From assembly GCF_030651625.1 (NCBI RefSeq), contig NZ_JAUSCF010000004.1, forward strand, positions 1 through 64,000: a stretch of 64,000 nucleotides of DNA, written 5' to 3'. This stretch comes from Hydrogenophaga sp. Lineage in GTDB: Bacteria; Pseudomonadota; Gammaproteobacteria; Burkholderiales; Burkholderiaceae_C. Under the pieces are notes generated by a model that was not told the origin of the DNA, made no database searches, and saw nothing but the letters and a program-made list of their open reading frames with translations. Shown here piece by piece: positions 9,802 to 17,025 of this stretch; the stretch's first letter is position 1, and each line of letters begins with the position of its first letter. The position numbers and the translations under genes were made by a program.

Positions 9802-9953
9802 GTTTTTGTCTCCAGAGCGTGGGGCCGCTTCGTGGGCGGATGGGTTTGTGCAGCCAGCGCCGGGTGGGCACTGGCTGTCTTGAGTTTGACGCACAGTGTA
9901 TGACCCGAGCGGCGACAGGTGTTTGCTTTTCGTGCCCGTTTTTGCGATCCAAT

Positions 9954-9968
9954 AGCAAGTATCTTGCT
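9954..9968. promoter_or_regulatory. Perfect 6-3-6 palindrome, candidate Lrp-family operator
   Basis: AGCAAG-TAT-CTTGCT is a perfect inverted repeat 14 bases upstream of the Lrp-family gene start and about 150 bases upstream of the divergent oxidoreductase. Lrp/AsnC regulators bind roughly 15-bp AT-containing palindromes and are commonly autoregulated and divergent from their targets. The site's position would suit repression of the regulator's own promoter. Confidence 0.5.
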
Positions 9969-9982
9969 TCAAAGGCGCATAT

Positions 9983-10492
9983 ATGGAAACACTTGACAAG
10001 TTCGACCTCGCCATCCTGGAAGAACTGCAGTCGGACGGCCGCCTGACCAACGCCGAACTGGCCCAGCGCGTGGGCCTGTCGGCCGCGCCTTGCTGGCGCA
10101 GGGTGCGTGCGCTGGAAGAGGCGGGCTTCATCACCGGCTACCGCGCCGAACTCAACCGCGAAAAGATCGGCCTGGGGGTGCTGGCGTTCGTGCGGCTGGA
10201 CGCCCAGCGCAACAGCGGCGACGTGACCCGCGAACTGGAAGCCGCCATCCGGGGCATTCCGGAGATCGTGTCCTGCCACTACATCAGCGGCTCGGGCACC
10301 TTCGAGCTTCAGGTGGTCAGTCGCGACCTGAACCACTTCAGCGCTTTTGCGCGCGAGGTGTTGCTCAACCTGCCCAACGTGAAGGACCTGCACACCAGCT
10401 TTTCGCTTGGAGAGGTCAAGTCACCCAGTGCTCTGCCACTGTCGCACCTGACTACCAAAAGCCTAGCCACGGCAACTCGAACGAGAACTTGA
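9983..10492 (+). CDS. Lrp/AsnC family transcriptional regulator
   Basis: A 169-residue Lrp/AsnC regulator. Residues 1-60 form the winged helix-turn-helix, beginning METLDKFDLAILEELQSDGR and including LAQRVGLSAAPCWRRVRALE. Residues 65-145 form the RAM effector-binding domain (GVLAFVRLDAQ ... EIVSCHYISGSGTFELQVV). The roughly 20-residue tail rich in Ser, Thr and Ala is not conserved. The gene is divergent from the indolepyruvate oxidoreductase, which it probably regulates in response to an aromatic or branched amino acid; the ligand is not readable from sequence. Confidence 0.92.
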   Translation: METLDKFDLAILEELQSDGRLTNAELAQRVGLSAAPCWRRVRALEEAGFITGYRAELNREKIGLGVLAFVRLDAQRNSGDVTRELEAAIRGIPEIVSCHYISGSGTFELQVVSRDLNHFSAFAREVLLNLPNVKDLHTSFSLGEVKSPSALPLSHLTTKSLATATRTRT

Positions 10493-10500
10493 GGCTTTTT
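10457..10500 (+). terminator. Possible terminator overlapping the lrp stop
   Basis: AAAAGCCT at 10457-10464 pairs with AGGCTTTT at 10492-10499, followed by further Ts. The loop is long (27 bases) and the 5' arm lies inside the coding region, so this is a weak call. Confidence 0.35.
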
Positions 10501-10693
10501 TGCAACCGTTTGTCGTCAAACCTCTGCCGCTGGAACCAAAAAACTCGGCAAGTCTTTGAATATGTGCATTTTTTCCGCTTTCTGGCTTGCCCCGGTATGT
10601 GCTTTTGCCTACCATTCGCCCACCCAAACCGAGCCAGATACGTAGCTGAAAGACCTCAGAGCGATGCCTGGCCACCCACAAGAAGGAAACGTC

Positions 10694-11278
10694 GTGAAAA
10701 AGAACCTCCTCGTCCGTTCTGCCCTGGCCGTGGCCCTGGCCTCCCCGTTCATGGTCCAGGCCGAATCCGAACTGGTGACGGGCAGCGGCAACGCCACCGC
10801 CCGGTTGGACCTGCGCGTGGTCATTCCACGGGTGTTGTTCCTGGGCGTGGGCACAGGTTCAGCCACCCCCCTGGCCACCAACGGCGCCGTGAACACCCTG
10901 ACGTTTGATTTCACGAGCAATCCGCTCGCAGTCGGTACCGGTGCAGCCGCTGGCCTGATCAGCAACGACGGACCCACGCCAGCCGGCGCGGCGATTCCGG
11001 TGCGCGTCTTCGGCAACGACGGCCAGGTCACCATCACCGCCACCAACCCGACGGTTTTGACCAGTGGAACCGACACGATTCCCTTCTCCCAACTGACGGT
11101 GACGTCGGACAACACGGCATTTGCGGCCCCCACCTTCGGCGGCGGCACCAGCGCGCCCACGGCGGCCGGCCGGGTGACCAACCAGACGGCGAACTGGACC
11201 TATTCCTACGCCAACACCGCTGAGCCCGCCTTCGGTACCTACACGGGCCGCGTGACCTACACCGCCACGATGCCCTGA
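10694..11278 (+). CDS. Exported pilin-like subunit (putative major subunit of surface-fibre cluster)
   Basis: The 194-residue product starts at GTG 10694, after AAGGAAAC, with a signal peptide VKKNLLVRSALAVALASPFMVQA cleaved near residue 23. The mature N-terminus has ATARLDLRVVIPRVLFLGVG, echoed in the protein at 15507-15989. The C-terminus ends FGTYTGRVTYTATMP, echoed in the next gene (AGTYNARVTYTLTAP). A beta-rich, Gly/Thr-rich body and a GTYxxxVTYT end resemble spore-coat-U/archaic chaperone-usher pilins. I recognise no named family. It is the first gene of the cluster and is separated from the rest by a strong hairpin, the layout expected for an abundant subunit. Confidence 0.7.
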   Translation: MKKNLLVRSALAVALASPFMVQAESELVTGSGNATARLDLRVVIPRVLFLGVGTGSATPLATNGAVNTLTFDFTSNPLAVGTGAAAGLISNDGPTPAGAAIPVRVFGNDGQVTITATNPTVLTSGTDTIPFSQLTVTSDNTAFAAPTFGGGTSAPTAAGRVTNQTANWTYSYANTAEPAFGTYTGRVTYTATMP

Positions 11279-11346
11279 AGGCACCGATCGCCGGTGTGCA
11301 AAAACCCGGCAATCCAGCTTGCGGCCTCTGGCATCCCGAGGAACAA

Positions 11347-11377
11347 GTCCGGGGCCAACCTCAGGGGTTGGCCGGAC
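11347..11377 (+). other. Strong intercistronic hairpin after the first subunit gene
   Basis: GTCCGG-gg-CCAACC pairs with GGTTGG-CCGGAC around a TCAGG loop: 12 paired bases with a two-base bulge. No T-run follows, so it is more likely an mRNA-stabilising or attenuating structure than a full terminator. Comparable hairpins downstream of major pilin genes raise the amount of the proximal message. Confidence 0.55.
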
Positions 11378-11424
11378 ATCGCAGGCTGCGCGCTTCCTCC
11401 CGCACACCCAGCCTCAACCGCCCG

Positions 11425-12093
11425 ATGACATCGTTACAGCGAATCGATGGCAACCGCAGGATGCGATACCTGGCCGGTGCCTGCCTGGCGCTCCTGTGCG
11501 CCGCCGAAATGGCGGCGGCCCATGCCTGGTCGCTGACGATCACCTCGGGCGGGCGCCGCCTGTTCCTGCATGTGGGCAACGGCAACCTGAGTGGACCTTC
11601 GGGCACGCTCAATGGCACCGGGGGCGTCAGCGGTCCCATCAACCTGGTGCAGGTCAGCGTGCCACTGGCGCAACTGGGCAATGGCACATCGCTGGCGATG
11701 ACCAGCGACAGCACCCAGTCGACCAGCCTCTATGGTGACAACAACATCACCTGTCCCACGCCAGCCAGCCAGGTCATGGTCGGTGCGGGCTACCGGCGGC
11801 CGGGCAACAACAGTGGCAGCGCGATCCTCTCCGTCGCCTCGCCCACCTCCCTCACCAATGCCAATGGCGACACCATTCCGATCTCCCAGATCAGCTGGAC
11901 CGTGGCGGCACCAGGCAGTGGCCTACCCAACGTGATTCCGGCCGGGACCTTCAACGGGGGCACCCAGAGTCTGGCCACGTTGCCCGGCAACACCTACATC
12001 GAAAACTGCCACACCTTCCGTTACGCCAACAATGTGGTGCGCCCGGCGGGCACCTACAACGCCCGCGTGACCTACACGCTGACCGCGCCATGA
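11425..12093 (+). CDS. Exported pilin-like subunit B
   Basis: The 222-residue product is predicted from ATG 11425; ATG 11461 is an alternative (210 residues). A signal peptide ends near CAAEMAAAHA. The mature part is rich in Gly, Ser, Thr and Asn. It shares with the first subunit the phrases GDTIPISQISWTV (there TDTIPFSQLTV) and a C-terminal beta motif AGTYNARVTYTLTAP, so the two are paralogues. Two cysteines (NNITCPTP and ENCHTF) could form a disulfide. Its stop overlaps the next start by four bases (ATGA), which indicates translational coupling. Function is inferred from context: a structural component of the same surface assembly. Confidence 0.65.
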   Translation: MTSLQRIDGNRRMRYLAGACLALLCAAEMAAAHAWSLTITSGGRRLFLHVGNGNLSGPSGTLNGTGGVSGPINLVQVSVPLAQLGNGTSLAMTSDSTQSTSLYGDNNITCPTPASQVMVGAGYRRPGNNSGSAILSVASPTSLTNANGDTIPISQISWTVAAPGSGLPNVIPAGTFNGGTQSLATLPGNTYIENCHTFRYANNVVRPAGTYNARVTYTLTAP

Positions 12094-12560
12094 CCCGGTC
12101 AAGAGGCGTTCGCCTGTGGGTGGCGGGACTGGGCATGCTGCTGCTGTTCGGGTCCGCCCTGGCCGACCCCCAGCGGCTGGACGACTCGATGAGCCACACG
12201 GTGCCCCCCAATGTGCAGATGCAGTGGCTGCCGGTGGCTCGTGGCCAGACGAACGCAGGCGCCATGGAGGCCTGGGTGACCGTGAACATCCGCATCGACA
12301 CCCGTGACTGGGTCGGTCGCAGCGGGCGCGTCTACATGGTGCTGCCGCGCGACGAAGCGTCCACCATGGAAGCGGTGTGGACCACCCAGGGCCGTATGCA
12401 ACCCGGCCGCCTGATCTCGGGCGAGCGCACGCTGGTGTTCGCCGGCACGCTTCGCGGCGCCACCCTGGAGGACCAGTTTCAGGTGCGCCTGCGCTCCCAG
12501 GCCGACTGGCAAAGCCAGACGCGCCGCCTGAACTTTCATTTCGAGTTCGACGCGGACTGA
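12090..12560 (+). CDS. Small exported protein of the surface-fibre cluster
   Basis: A 156-residue protein with an N-terminal signal segment (VAGLGMLLLFGSALA, cleavage near residue 25). The mature beta-rich domain has no cysteine and contains VTVNIRIDTRDWVGRSGRVY and an acidic end NFHFEFDAD. I do not recognise the family. It starts inside the stop of the preceding gene and is followed 23 bases later by the chaperone-like gene, so it is clearly part of the operon. Plausible roles are tip adaptor, minor subunit or periplasmic factor. Confidence 0.6.
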   Translation: MTRSRGVRLWVAGLGMLLLFGSALADPQRLDDSMSHTVPPNVQMQWLPVARGQTNAGAMEAWVTVNIRIDTRDWVGRSGRVYMVLPRDEASTMEAVWTTQGRMQPGRLISGERTLVFAGTLRGATLEDQFQVRLRSQADWQSQTRRLNFHFEFDAD

Positions 12561-12583
12561 ACCCGCCTTCAACCCCATCCCTC

Positions 12584-13402
12584 ATGCGTTTCCCTTTTCT
12601 GAGCCTGCAATCCGCTACCGGCTGGCTGGCCGCCTTCCTGTGTGCCGGCATGGCCCTTTCTTGGAGCGGCCAGGCGCGCGCCCAGGGTTTCGCCGCCTAC
12701 ATCACACCACCCCGGTTCGAGATCCAGGCCACGGCAGGACAAAACACGCGCCAGGTGTTCGAGATCCAGCACGTGGGCCAGCTCAAGGGCGGCTACCGCA
12801 TCTACACCAACGACTGGACGTTCAATCCCGACAATTCGGTGGCCTTCAGTGACGCGCTGGCACCCGACAGCTGCCGACCCTGGGTGGCAATCGAGCGGCG
12901 CGAGCTCACGCTTGAACCGGGAGCGCGCTACCGCTTCCGCTTCGAGATTGCCCCGCCTGCCGGCACGCCCGCGCGCGAATGCCGCTTTGCGATCATGGTC
13001 GAGGGCATCGACCCGGCCCGGAGCAGCGTGGATGTGGGCGGTCGCATCGGCGTGATCGTGTACGCGGCCATTGGCGGCGCAGCGCCGGTACTCGAACTCT
13101 CCGGCACCCGTGTGGTCAGGTCGCCCGACGGCAAATCGATGGCGATGATGGACGTACGCAACCGCGGCAATGCCCACGGCCGGCTGGAAGGATTTGTCAA
13201 CGGCACGGATGCCGGTGGCCAGCGGATGGAACTGGCGCCAGCCGATCTGCCCATCCTGCCGGGCGAGACGCGAAGTGTGGCTTTGGTGCCGGTGGTGGAA
13301 GACGGCAAGTCTGCGCCGGACGTGCGGTTTCCCTTGATCGTCAAAGGCAACCTCGAGTGGGGGAAGAACCGCCTGCCACTGGACACGAGCTTCGCGCCAT
13401 GA
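12584..13402 (+). CDS. Periplasmic PapD-like chaperone candidate
   Basis: A 272-residue exported protein. ATG 12584 gives a signal peptide ending GQARAQG near residue 34. The mature N-terminus FAAYITPPRFEIQATAGQ and a second half with APVLELSGTRVV ... RNRGNAHGRLEGFV suggest two immunoglobulin-like domains, the layout of PapD/FimC-type and related chaperones. The first domain carries a conserved-looking Arg-rich strand (YRFRFEIAPPAGTPARECRF). Sequence identity to classical chaperones is not obvious to me; the role is inferred from fold hints and position before the usher-like gene. The stop overlaps the next start (ATGA). Confidence 0.6.
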   Translation: MRFPFLSLQSATGWLAAFLCAGMALSWSGQARAQGFAAYITPPRFEIQATAGQNTRQVFEIQHVGQLKGGYRIYTNDWTFNPDNSVAFSDALAPDSCRPWVAIERRELTLEPGARYRFRFEIAPPAGTPARECRFAIMVEGIDPARSSVDVGGRIGVIVYAAIGGAAPVLELSGTRVVRSPDGKSMAMMDVRNRGNAHGRLEGFVNGTDAGGQRMELAPADLPILPGETRSVALVPVVEDGKSAPDVRFPLIVKGNLEWGKNRLPLDTSFAP

Positions 13403-15399
13403 CGCCGTGGGCGCGGTGGCAACCGGTTGCGATGGCGCTGCTGCTGGGCACGCATGCCGGAGCGAACGCTCAGAATACTGCCACGCCGCCCGGCGCCGTG
13501 GCGCCTTCCACCGGCACAGGCTATGAGGACCGGGTCATTGAAGGGCTGGAGCCCGAGGCCCTGGATGAGACACAGACCTACAACTACGACAGGACCGGCT
13601 GGCCCCGATTCCTGAAAATTGAAACCCGCCTCGGCACCCAGCCGTTCGACGAACAGCGCTCGGCCAAGCTGGGGTTTTCTGCCTATGGCCTGCTGGAAAC
13701 GCCCAATCACGGCACCTTGTCGCTCGATGGCAATTACGCGCCCGAAAACGGCATCGGAACGCTCACCCTGCGCCAGACCAACATGCCGCTGGGCGGCGGA
13801 TGGCTGGGCACACACGGCCTCGGCTACATCGACACCCCTGCACCTGGCATCACCCGCCTGCCTTCCAGGGTGTTCGTGCCCACCTCCATCCTCGAAGGCC
13901 TCAGTGGTGAATGGGAACACCCGGGCAAGGGCTGGCAGCTGCAGGCCGCCACCGGTGAGCCGGGCCAGCTGGAAATCCTGCCCGCCACCGGCTTCCGGCG
14001 ACTGCCCGGCAGACGCACGGTGCTGGGCGGGCAATGGCGGCTCGACGCCGACGCGGTCGCCGACCCGCTGGGCCTGTCGCGCAAGGGCTGGACGCTGGCG
14101 GTGCAGCACGAGAACGCGCGCGGCGTGTCCAATTTCGAAGTGCCGCGTTCGCCTGACGAAGTGGTGGACGCGGACGCCACCTTGCTGGCGCTGCGGCACG
14201 AAGGCGAGCAATACCGCCTCAAGGCACAGGCCCTGAGCTCGAGCAGCAGTGCGCGGGACGGTGGGCGACGTGGCTACTGGATCGACGGTGAGTGGGACGA
14301 GGGACCACGCCGGTACGGCGCCGGCCTGTACCGGCTTGAGCCGGGGCTGAACTGGGCCAACCTGCCCATGGTGAACGACGTCACCGGCGCGTACCTGCGC
14401 GCTGGCTGGCGCACCCGGCAGTGGTCGGCCGACACCAGCGTCGACTGGCTGCGCTCCATCAGCGGGCGCAGCAGCGACGGTTTCTATTCCACCACCGGCG
14501 CTCGCTGGCGCCTGGGCCGCGACAGCAGTCTTGGCGCGGGCTTCTCCATCCGACGGTTCGGCGGCGAAGCCTGGAGCAGCTATGGCGACTGGCGCTGGGG
14601 CAACGACTGGGGCACCACCGGCCTGCGACTGGAAATCGAAGGCGGTGCCGACCGGGGACAGGTCCAACGCCTCTCGTACGACCAGGACTGGTCGGTGCCG
14701 CAAGGTTGGTCGCTCGCCACCAGCCTGGGCCTCGGCCGCGCTGGTGCGCGCCCCGAGACGGGTCAACTGACCGAAAATCTCTGGTCAGCTGCGCTCAATG
14801 TGAACGCGCCTCTCACCTCGCGGGCCGGCCTGCGAGGCAACCTTTCCACTGAAAACGGCAGCTCAGGCCAGCGTCGGCAGAGCGTCAACCTGGGGGCCAA
14901 CTGGCGTGTCGACCCCCGTTGGACGCTGGAAGGCAGCTATGTGCGCACCACCGGTACGCGGCGTACCCGCCTTTCGCTGGACCCCCTGGCCCCGCCCGAG
15001 GTTCTGGAGAACACCAGCGCTTACCGTTCGTTTTTTGTGGTGCTGCGCTACGAATGGCAGGCCGGCAGTCGCAGCGTGCCACTGGGCGGCAGCGCGGCCG
15101 ATGGCGGTGGGCGGATCGCCGGCATCGTGTATTTCGATGACAACCGCAGTGGCACGCAAGAGGCCAGCGAGGCGGGCGTGCCCAACGTGACCGTGTTCCT
15201 GGACAACCGCTACGCGGTGCGCACCGACAACCAGGGCCGCTTCGAGTTCCCGTTTGTGGCCACCGGCGCCCGCATGGTCACGGTGCGCAATGAAACGCTG
15301 CCCCTGCCCTGGTCGGTGGTGGACGAAGGCCAGGTGCGGGTGGACGTGCGGTTGCGCGACAGCACCTCACTGAGCATTCCGGTGCAGCGCAGCGAGTAA
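13399..15399 (+). CDS. Large outer-membrane usher-like protein with C-terminal SdrD/CNA-B-like domain
   Basis: A 666-residue protein starting at ATG 13399 with a signal peptide ending AGANAQN. After an acidic N-terminal segment (residues 30-60) comes a long region of alternating short beta strands rich in Trp, Tyr, Gly and Arg (residues 60-560), as in outer-membrane barrels. Phrases such as RLPSRVFVPTSILEGLSGEW stand out. The last ~95 residues (GIVYFDDNRSGTQEASEAGV, then TDNQGRFEFPFVATGAR) form an SdrD/CNA-B or carboxypeptidase-regulatory beta sandwich, comparable in place to the C-terminal domains of fimbrial ushers. It is shorter than classical ushers (about 800). The call as assembly platform rests on the adjacent chaperone and subunit genes. 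Confidence 0.6.
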   Translation: MTPWARWQPVAMALLLGTHAGANAQNTATPPGAVAPSTGTGYEDRVIEGLEPEALDETQTYNYDRTGWPRFLKIETRLGTQPFDEQRSAKLGFSAYGLLETPNHGTLSLDGNYAPENGIGTLTLRQTNMPLGGGWLGTHGLGYIDTPAPGITRLPSRVFVPTSILEGLSGEWEHPGKGWQLQAATGEPGQLEILPATGFRRLPGRRTVLGGQWRLDADAVADPLGLSRKGWTLAVQHENARGVSNFEVPRSPDEVVDADATLLALRHEGEQYRLKAQALSSSSSARDGGRRGYWIDGEWDEGPRRYGAGLYRLEPGLNWANLPMVNDVTGAYLRAGWRTRQWSADTSVDWLRSISGRSSDGFYSTTGARWRLGRDSSLGAGFSIRRFGGEAWSSYGDWRWGNDWGTTGLRLEIEGGADRGQVQRLSYDQDWSVPQGWSLATSLGLGRAGARPETGQLTENLWSAALNVNAPLTSRAGLRGNLSTENGSSGQRRQSVNLGANWRVDPRWTLEGSYVRTTGTRRTRLSLDPLAPPEVLENTSAYRSFFVVLRYEWQAGSRSVPLGGSAADGGGRIAGIVYFDDNRSGTQEASEAGVPNVTVFLDNRYAVRTDNQGRFEFPFVATGARMVTVRNETLPLPWSVVDEGQVRVDVRLRDSTSLSIPVQRSE

Positions 15400-15421
15400 G
15401 CCCTTGCGCTTAACCAAATTC

Positions 15422-15449
15422 AAAAAAGGCCCTGTTCGGGCCTTTTTTT
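15422..15449 (+). terminator. Rho-independent terminator of the surface-fibre operon
   Basis: A-run, GGCCC, 5-base loop, GGGCC, then seven Ts. It is a strong canonical terminator 22 bases after the usher-like gene. The A-run on the 5' side means it could act in both directions. Confidence 0.9.
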
Positions 15450-15506
15450 CGAGTGCCACCTTGAGAAATCCTCAAGTCGGGAAGAACATGGGTCGATACA
15501 GGCTTC

Positions 15507-15989
15507 ATGAAAGCCATGCACCGCTCCTCACTGATTGCTCTGGCCGCGCTGGCACTGTGCATACCCAGGACCGGTATGGGGGAGAGTGTGCTGGTCAGCG
15601 GTGCAGGCAGCACCGGCGCCAGTGCCTCGGTGGACATCCGCATCATCGTGCCGCCAGTGATGCAGGTGCTTGAGAACACCCACCCTGAGCAACTGGGCGT
15701 CGCGGTGGATGGCCAGTGGAGCGCTCAGCAGAAGCTGGTGGTGATGTCGACCATGAAGCGCGGCTTTTGCGTCACTTTGCGCCTGGCAACGCCCCAGGTG
15801 GAAGGCTGGCAACTGCACAGCCTGCAGCAGGGCGGCGTCACACTGAGCACGGTGGCCGACGGCTATCAGGTGTGCACGGCCCGCGCAGGACGGTACACGC
15901 TGCTGTTGCAGCATGCGTTCGCTGCAGAGAGCACGGTCGCTGGCGATGCCCTTCGCTGGCCGGTGCGCACCGACTTGACGGCGCTCTAG
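15507..15989 (+). CDS. Exported subunit-like protein downstream of the fibre operon
   Basis: A 160-residue exported protein with signal peptide ending RTGMGES. The mature start (VSGAGSTGASASVDIRIIVP) parallels the first subunit of the cluster (VTGSGNATARLDLRVVIP), so it belongs to the same family although it is shorter and lacks the GTYxxxVTYT end. Two cysteines (RGFCVTL and YQVCTAR) may form a disulfide. It is set apart by a terminator, so it is transcribed separately or at a lower level. It could be a minor or capping subunit. Its stop overlaps the stop of the convergent cysQ gene by four bases. Confidence 0.6.
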   Translation: MKAMHRSSLIALAALALCIPRTGMGESVLVSGAGSTGASASVDIRIIVPPVMQVLENTHPEQLGVAVDGQWSAQQKLVVMSTMKRGFCVTLRLATPQVEGWQLHSLQQGGVTLSTVADGYQVCTARAGRYTLLLQHAFAAESTVAGDALRWPVRTDLTAL

Positions 15990-16813
15990 GGCAAACCCCA
16001 GGCCACAAAGCCGGGATTTTCCCAATGGGCCTTGCCATAGCGCAACGGTTCGCCCCCCAGGGTGATCACCGAACCGCCGGCCCCTGTCAGCACCGCCTGG
16101 CCGGCTGCGGTGTCCCACTCCATGGTGCGACCCAGCCGCGGATAGACATCGGCCTCGCCTGCAGCAACCTGGCAGAACTTGAGCGACGAACCGGCCACCT
16201 TCAGCTGCACCACCGGGGCATCCAGCCCGTCCAGATAGGCCTGCAGGCGCGCTGTGTCGCCATGGGAACGGCTGGCCAGCACCGTGAGGCCCGGCAACGG
16301 CGCTCTGCGGCATTGCAGCGGGCGGCGCATGGGCAGGTGACCGGATGAATCCGCTTCGCACCAGGCACCGACGCCTGGTCCTCCTGCGTACAGCAAGCCC
16401 AGTGCCGGTGCCTGCACCACTCCCAGTACAGGCTGGCCGAACTCGATGAGCGCGACATTCACGGTGAACTCGCCATTGCGTCCGACGAACTCTCGGGTGC
16501 CATCCACCGGGTCCACCAGCCAGAAGGGCTGGTCGGGTGCCACGACGGTCTGCAGACCAGCGCTGACCGCCTCTTCAGCAATCACAGGCACCTCAGGCAT
16601 GAGCCCCAGAAGCGCGGCGGTGATGATCGCTTCGGCGCGGCGATCGGCTTCAGTCACCGGCGAGTCGTCGGACTTCCCGTGTACATCGAAGTCGGTGGCG
16701 TAGACCGACATCACCGCCTCGCCCGCCCGACGCACGATGGTCACCACGTCTTCGAGCAGACGGTGACGTTCGGCGATGGAGGTGTGACGCAAAGGGTTTA
16801 CCGGAGACTTCAC
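15986..16813 (-). CDS. cysQ: 3'(2'),5'-bisphosphate nucleotidase CysQ
   Basis: CysQ removes the 3' phosphate of adenosine 3',5'-bisphosphate (and PAPS), clearing a by-product of sulfate assimilation. The sequence shows the inositol-monophosphatase fold signatures: EAD in SPVTEADRRAE, the metal-binding WLVDPVDGTREF and the C-terminal GRTMEWDTAAGQAVL. I choose GTG 16813 (275 residues), preceded by GCGAGG. An open frame continues to 16939, but its extra residues (many Arg, Pro, His) are encoded by a dispersed repeat and are not conserved. A TTG start a few codons further in is also possible. Confidence 0.9.
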   Translation of the reverse strand: MKSPVNPLRHTSIAERHRLLEDVVTIVRRAGEAVMSVYATDFDVHGKSDDSPVTEADRRAEAIITAALLGLMPEVPVIAEEAVSAGLQTVVAPDQPFWLVDPVDGTREFVGRNGEFTVNVALIEFGQPVLGVVQAPALGLLYAGGPGVGAWCEADSSGHLPMRRPLQCRRAPLPGLTVLASRSHGDTARLQAYLDGLDAPVVQLKVAGSSLKFCQVAAGEADVYPRLGRTMEWDTAAGQAVLTGAGGSVITLGGEPLRYGKAHWENPGFVAWGLP

Positions 16814-16837
16814 AGCCTCGCTTAGCCTATTCACCGC

Positions 16838-17021
16838 CGGGCTGGCTTTGCCAGACGGCCAGTGCCGCCTCCCTTGAGGGGGGTGACGCGAAGCGCGGCG
16901 GGGGATGTGCCAACCCGTTTCCGGAGCGAAGTGCCCCATCCAGGGATACCGAGGATCCGGCTTTTCCGGTCCCAGGTATCGCCCCCTTGAGGGGGTGACG
17001 CGAAGCGGCGCGGGGGTGTCT
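16838..17021 (+). repeat. Dispersed intergenic repeat, tandem pair (copy 2a/2b)
   Basis: There are two successive units. Unit a (16838-16905) has GGGCTGGCTTTGCCAGACGG, then CCCTTGAGGGGGG and TGACGCGAAGCGCGGCGGGG. Unit b (16931-17021) has GCCCCATCCAGGGATACC, CCGGCTTTTCCGG, CCCCCTTGAGGGGG and TGACGCGAAGCGGCGCGGGG. Each contains two hairpin-forming palindromes and a GACGCG...GGGG tail. The pair fills the cysQ-mltA gap. Confidence 0.7.
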
Positions 17022-17025
17022 CATC

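Noticed and set aside
6937..9903. A 988-codon open frame on the plus strand
   Set aside because: It lies opposite the indolepyruvate oxidoreductase gene. Its His/Ala/Gly-rich product has no recognisable domain, as expected for an antisense frame in GC-rich DNA.
9802..10134. N-terminal extension of the indolepyruvate oxidoreductase
   Set aside because: It would overlap the divergent Lrp gene and lacks homology. ATG 9801 has a proper ribosome binding site and family-like start.
12928..14766. A 612-codon open frame on the minus strand
   Set aside because: It is antisense to the chaperone- and usher-like genes, which have signal peptides and coupled starts. The minus frame shows no family features.
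16814..16939. N-terminal extension of CysQ
   Set aside because: It is encoded by the dispersed repeat and its low-complexity residues do not fit the family.
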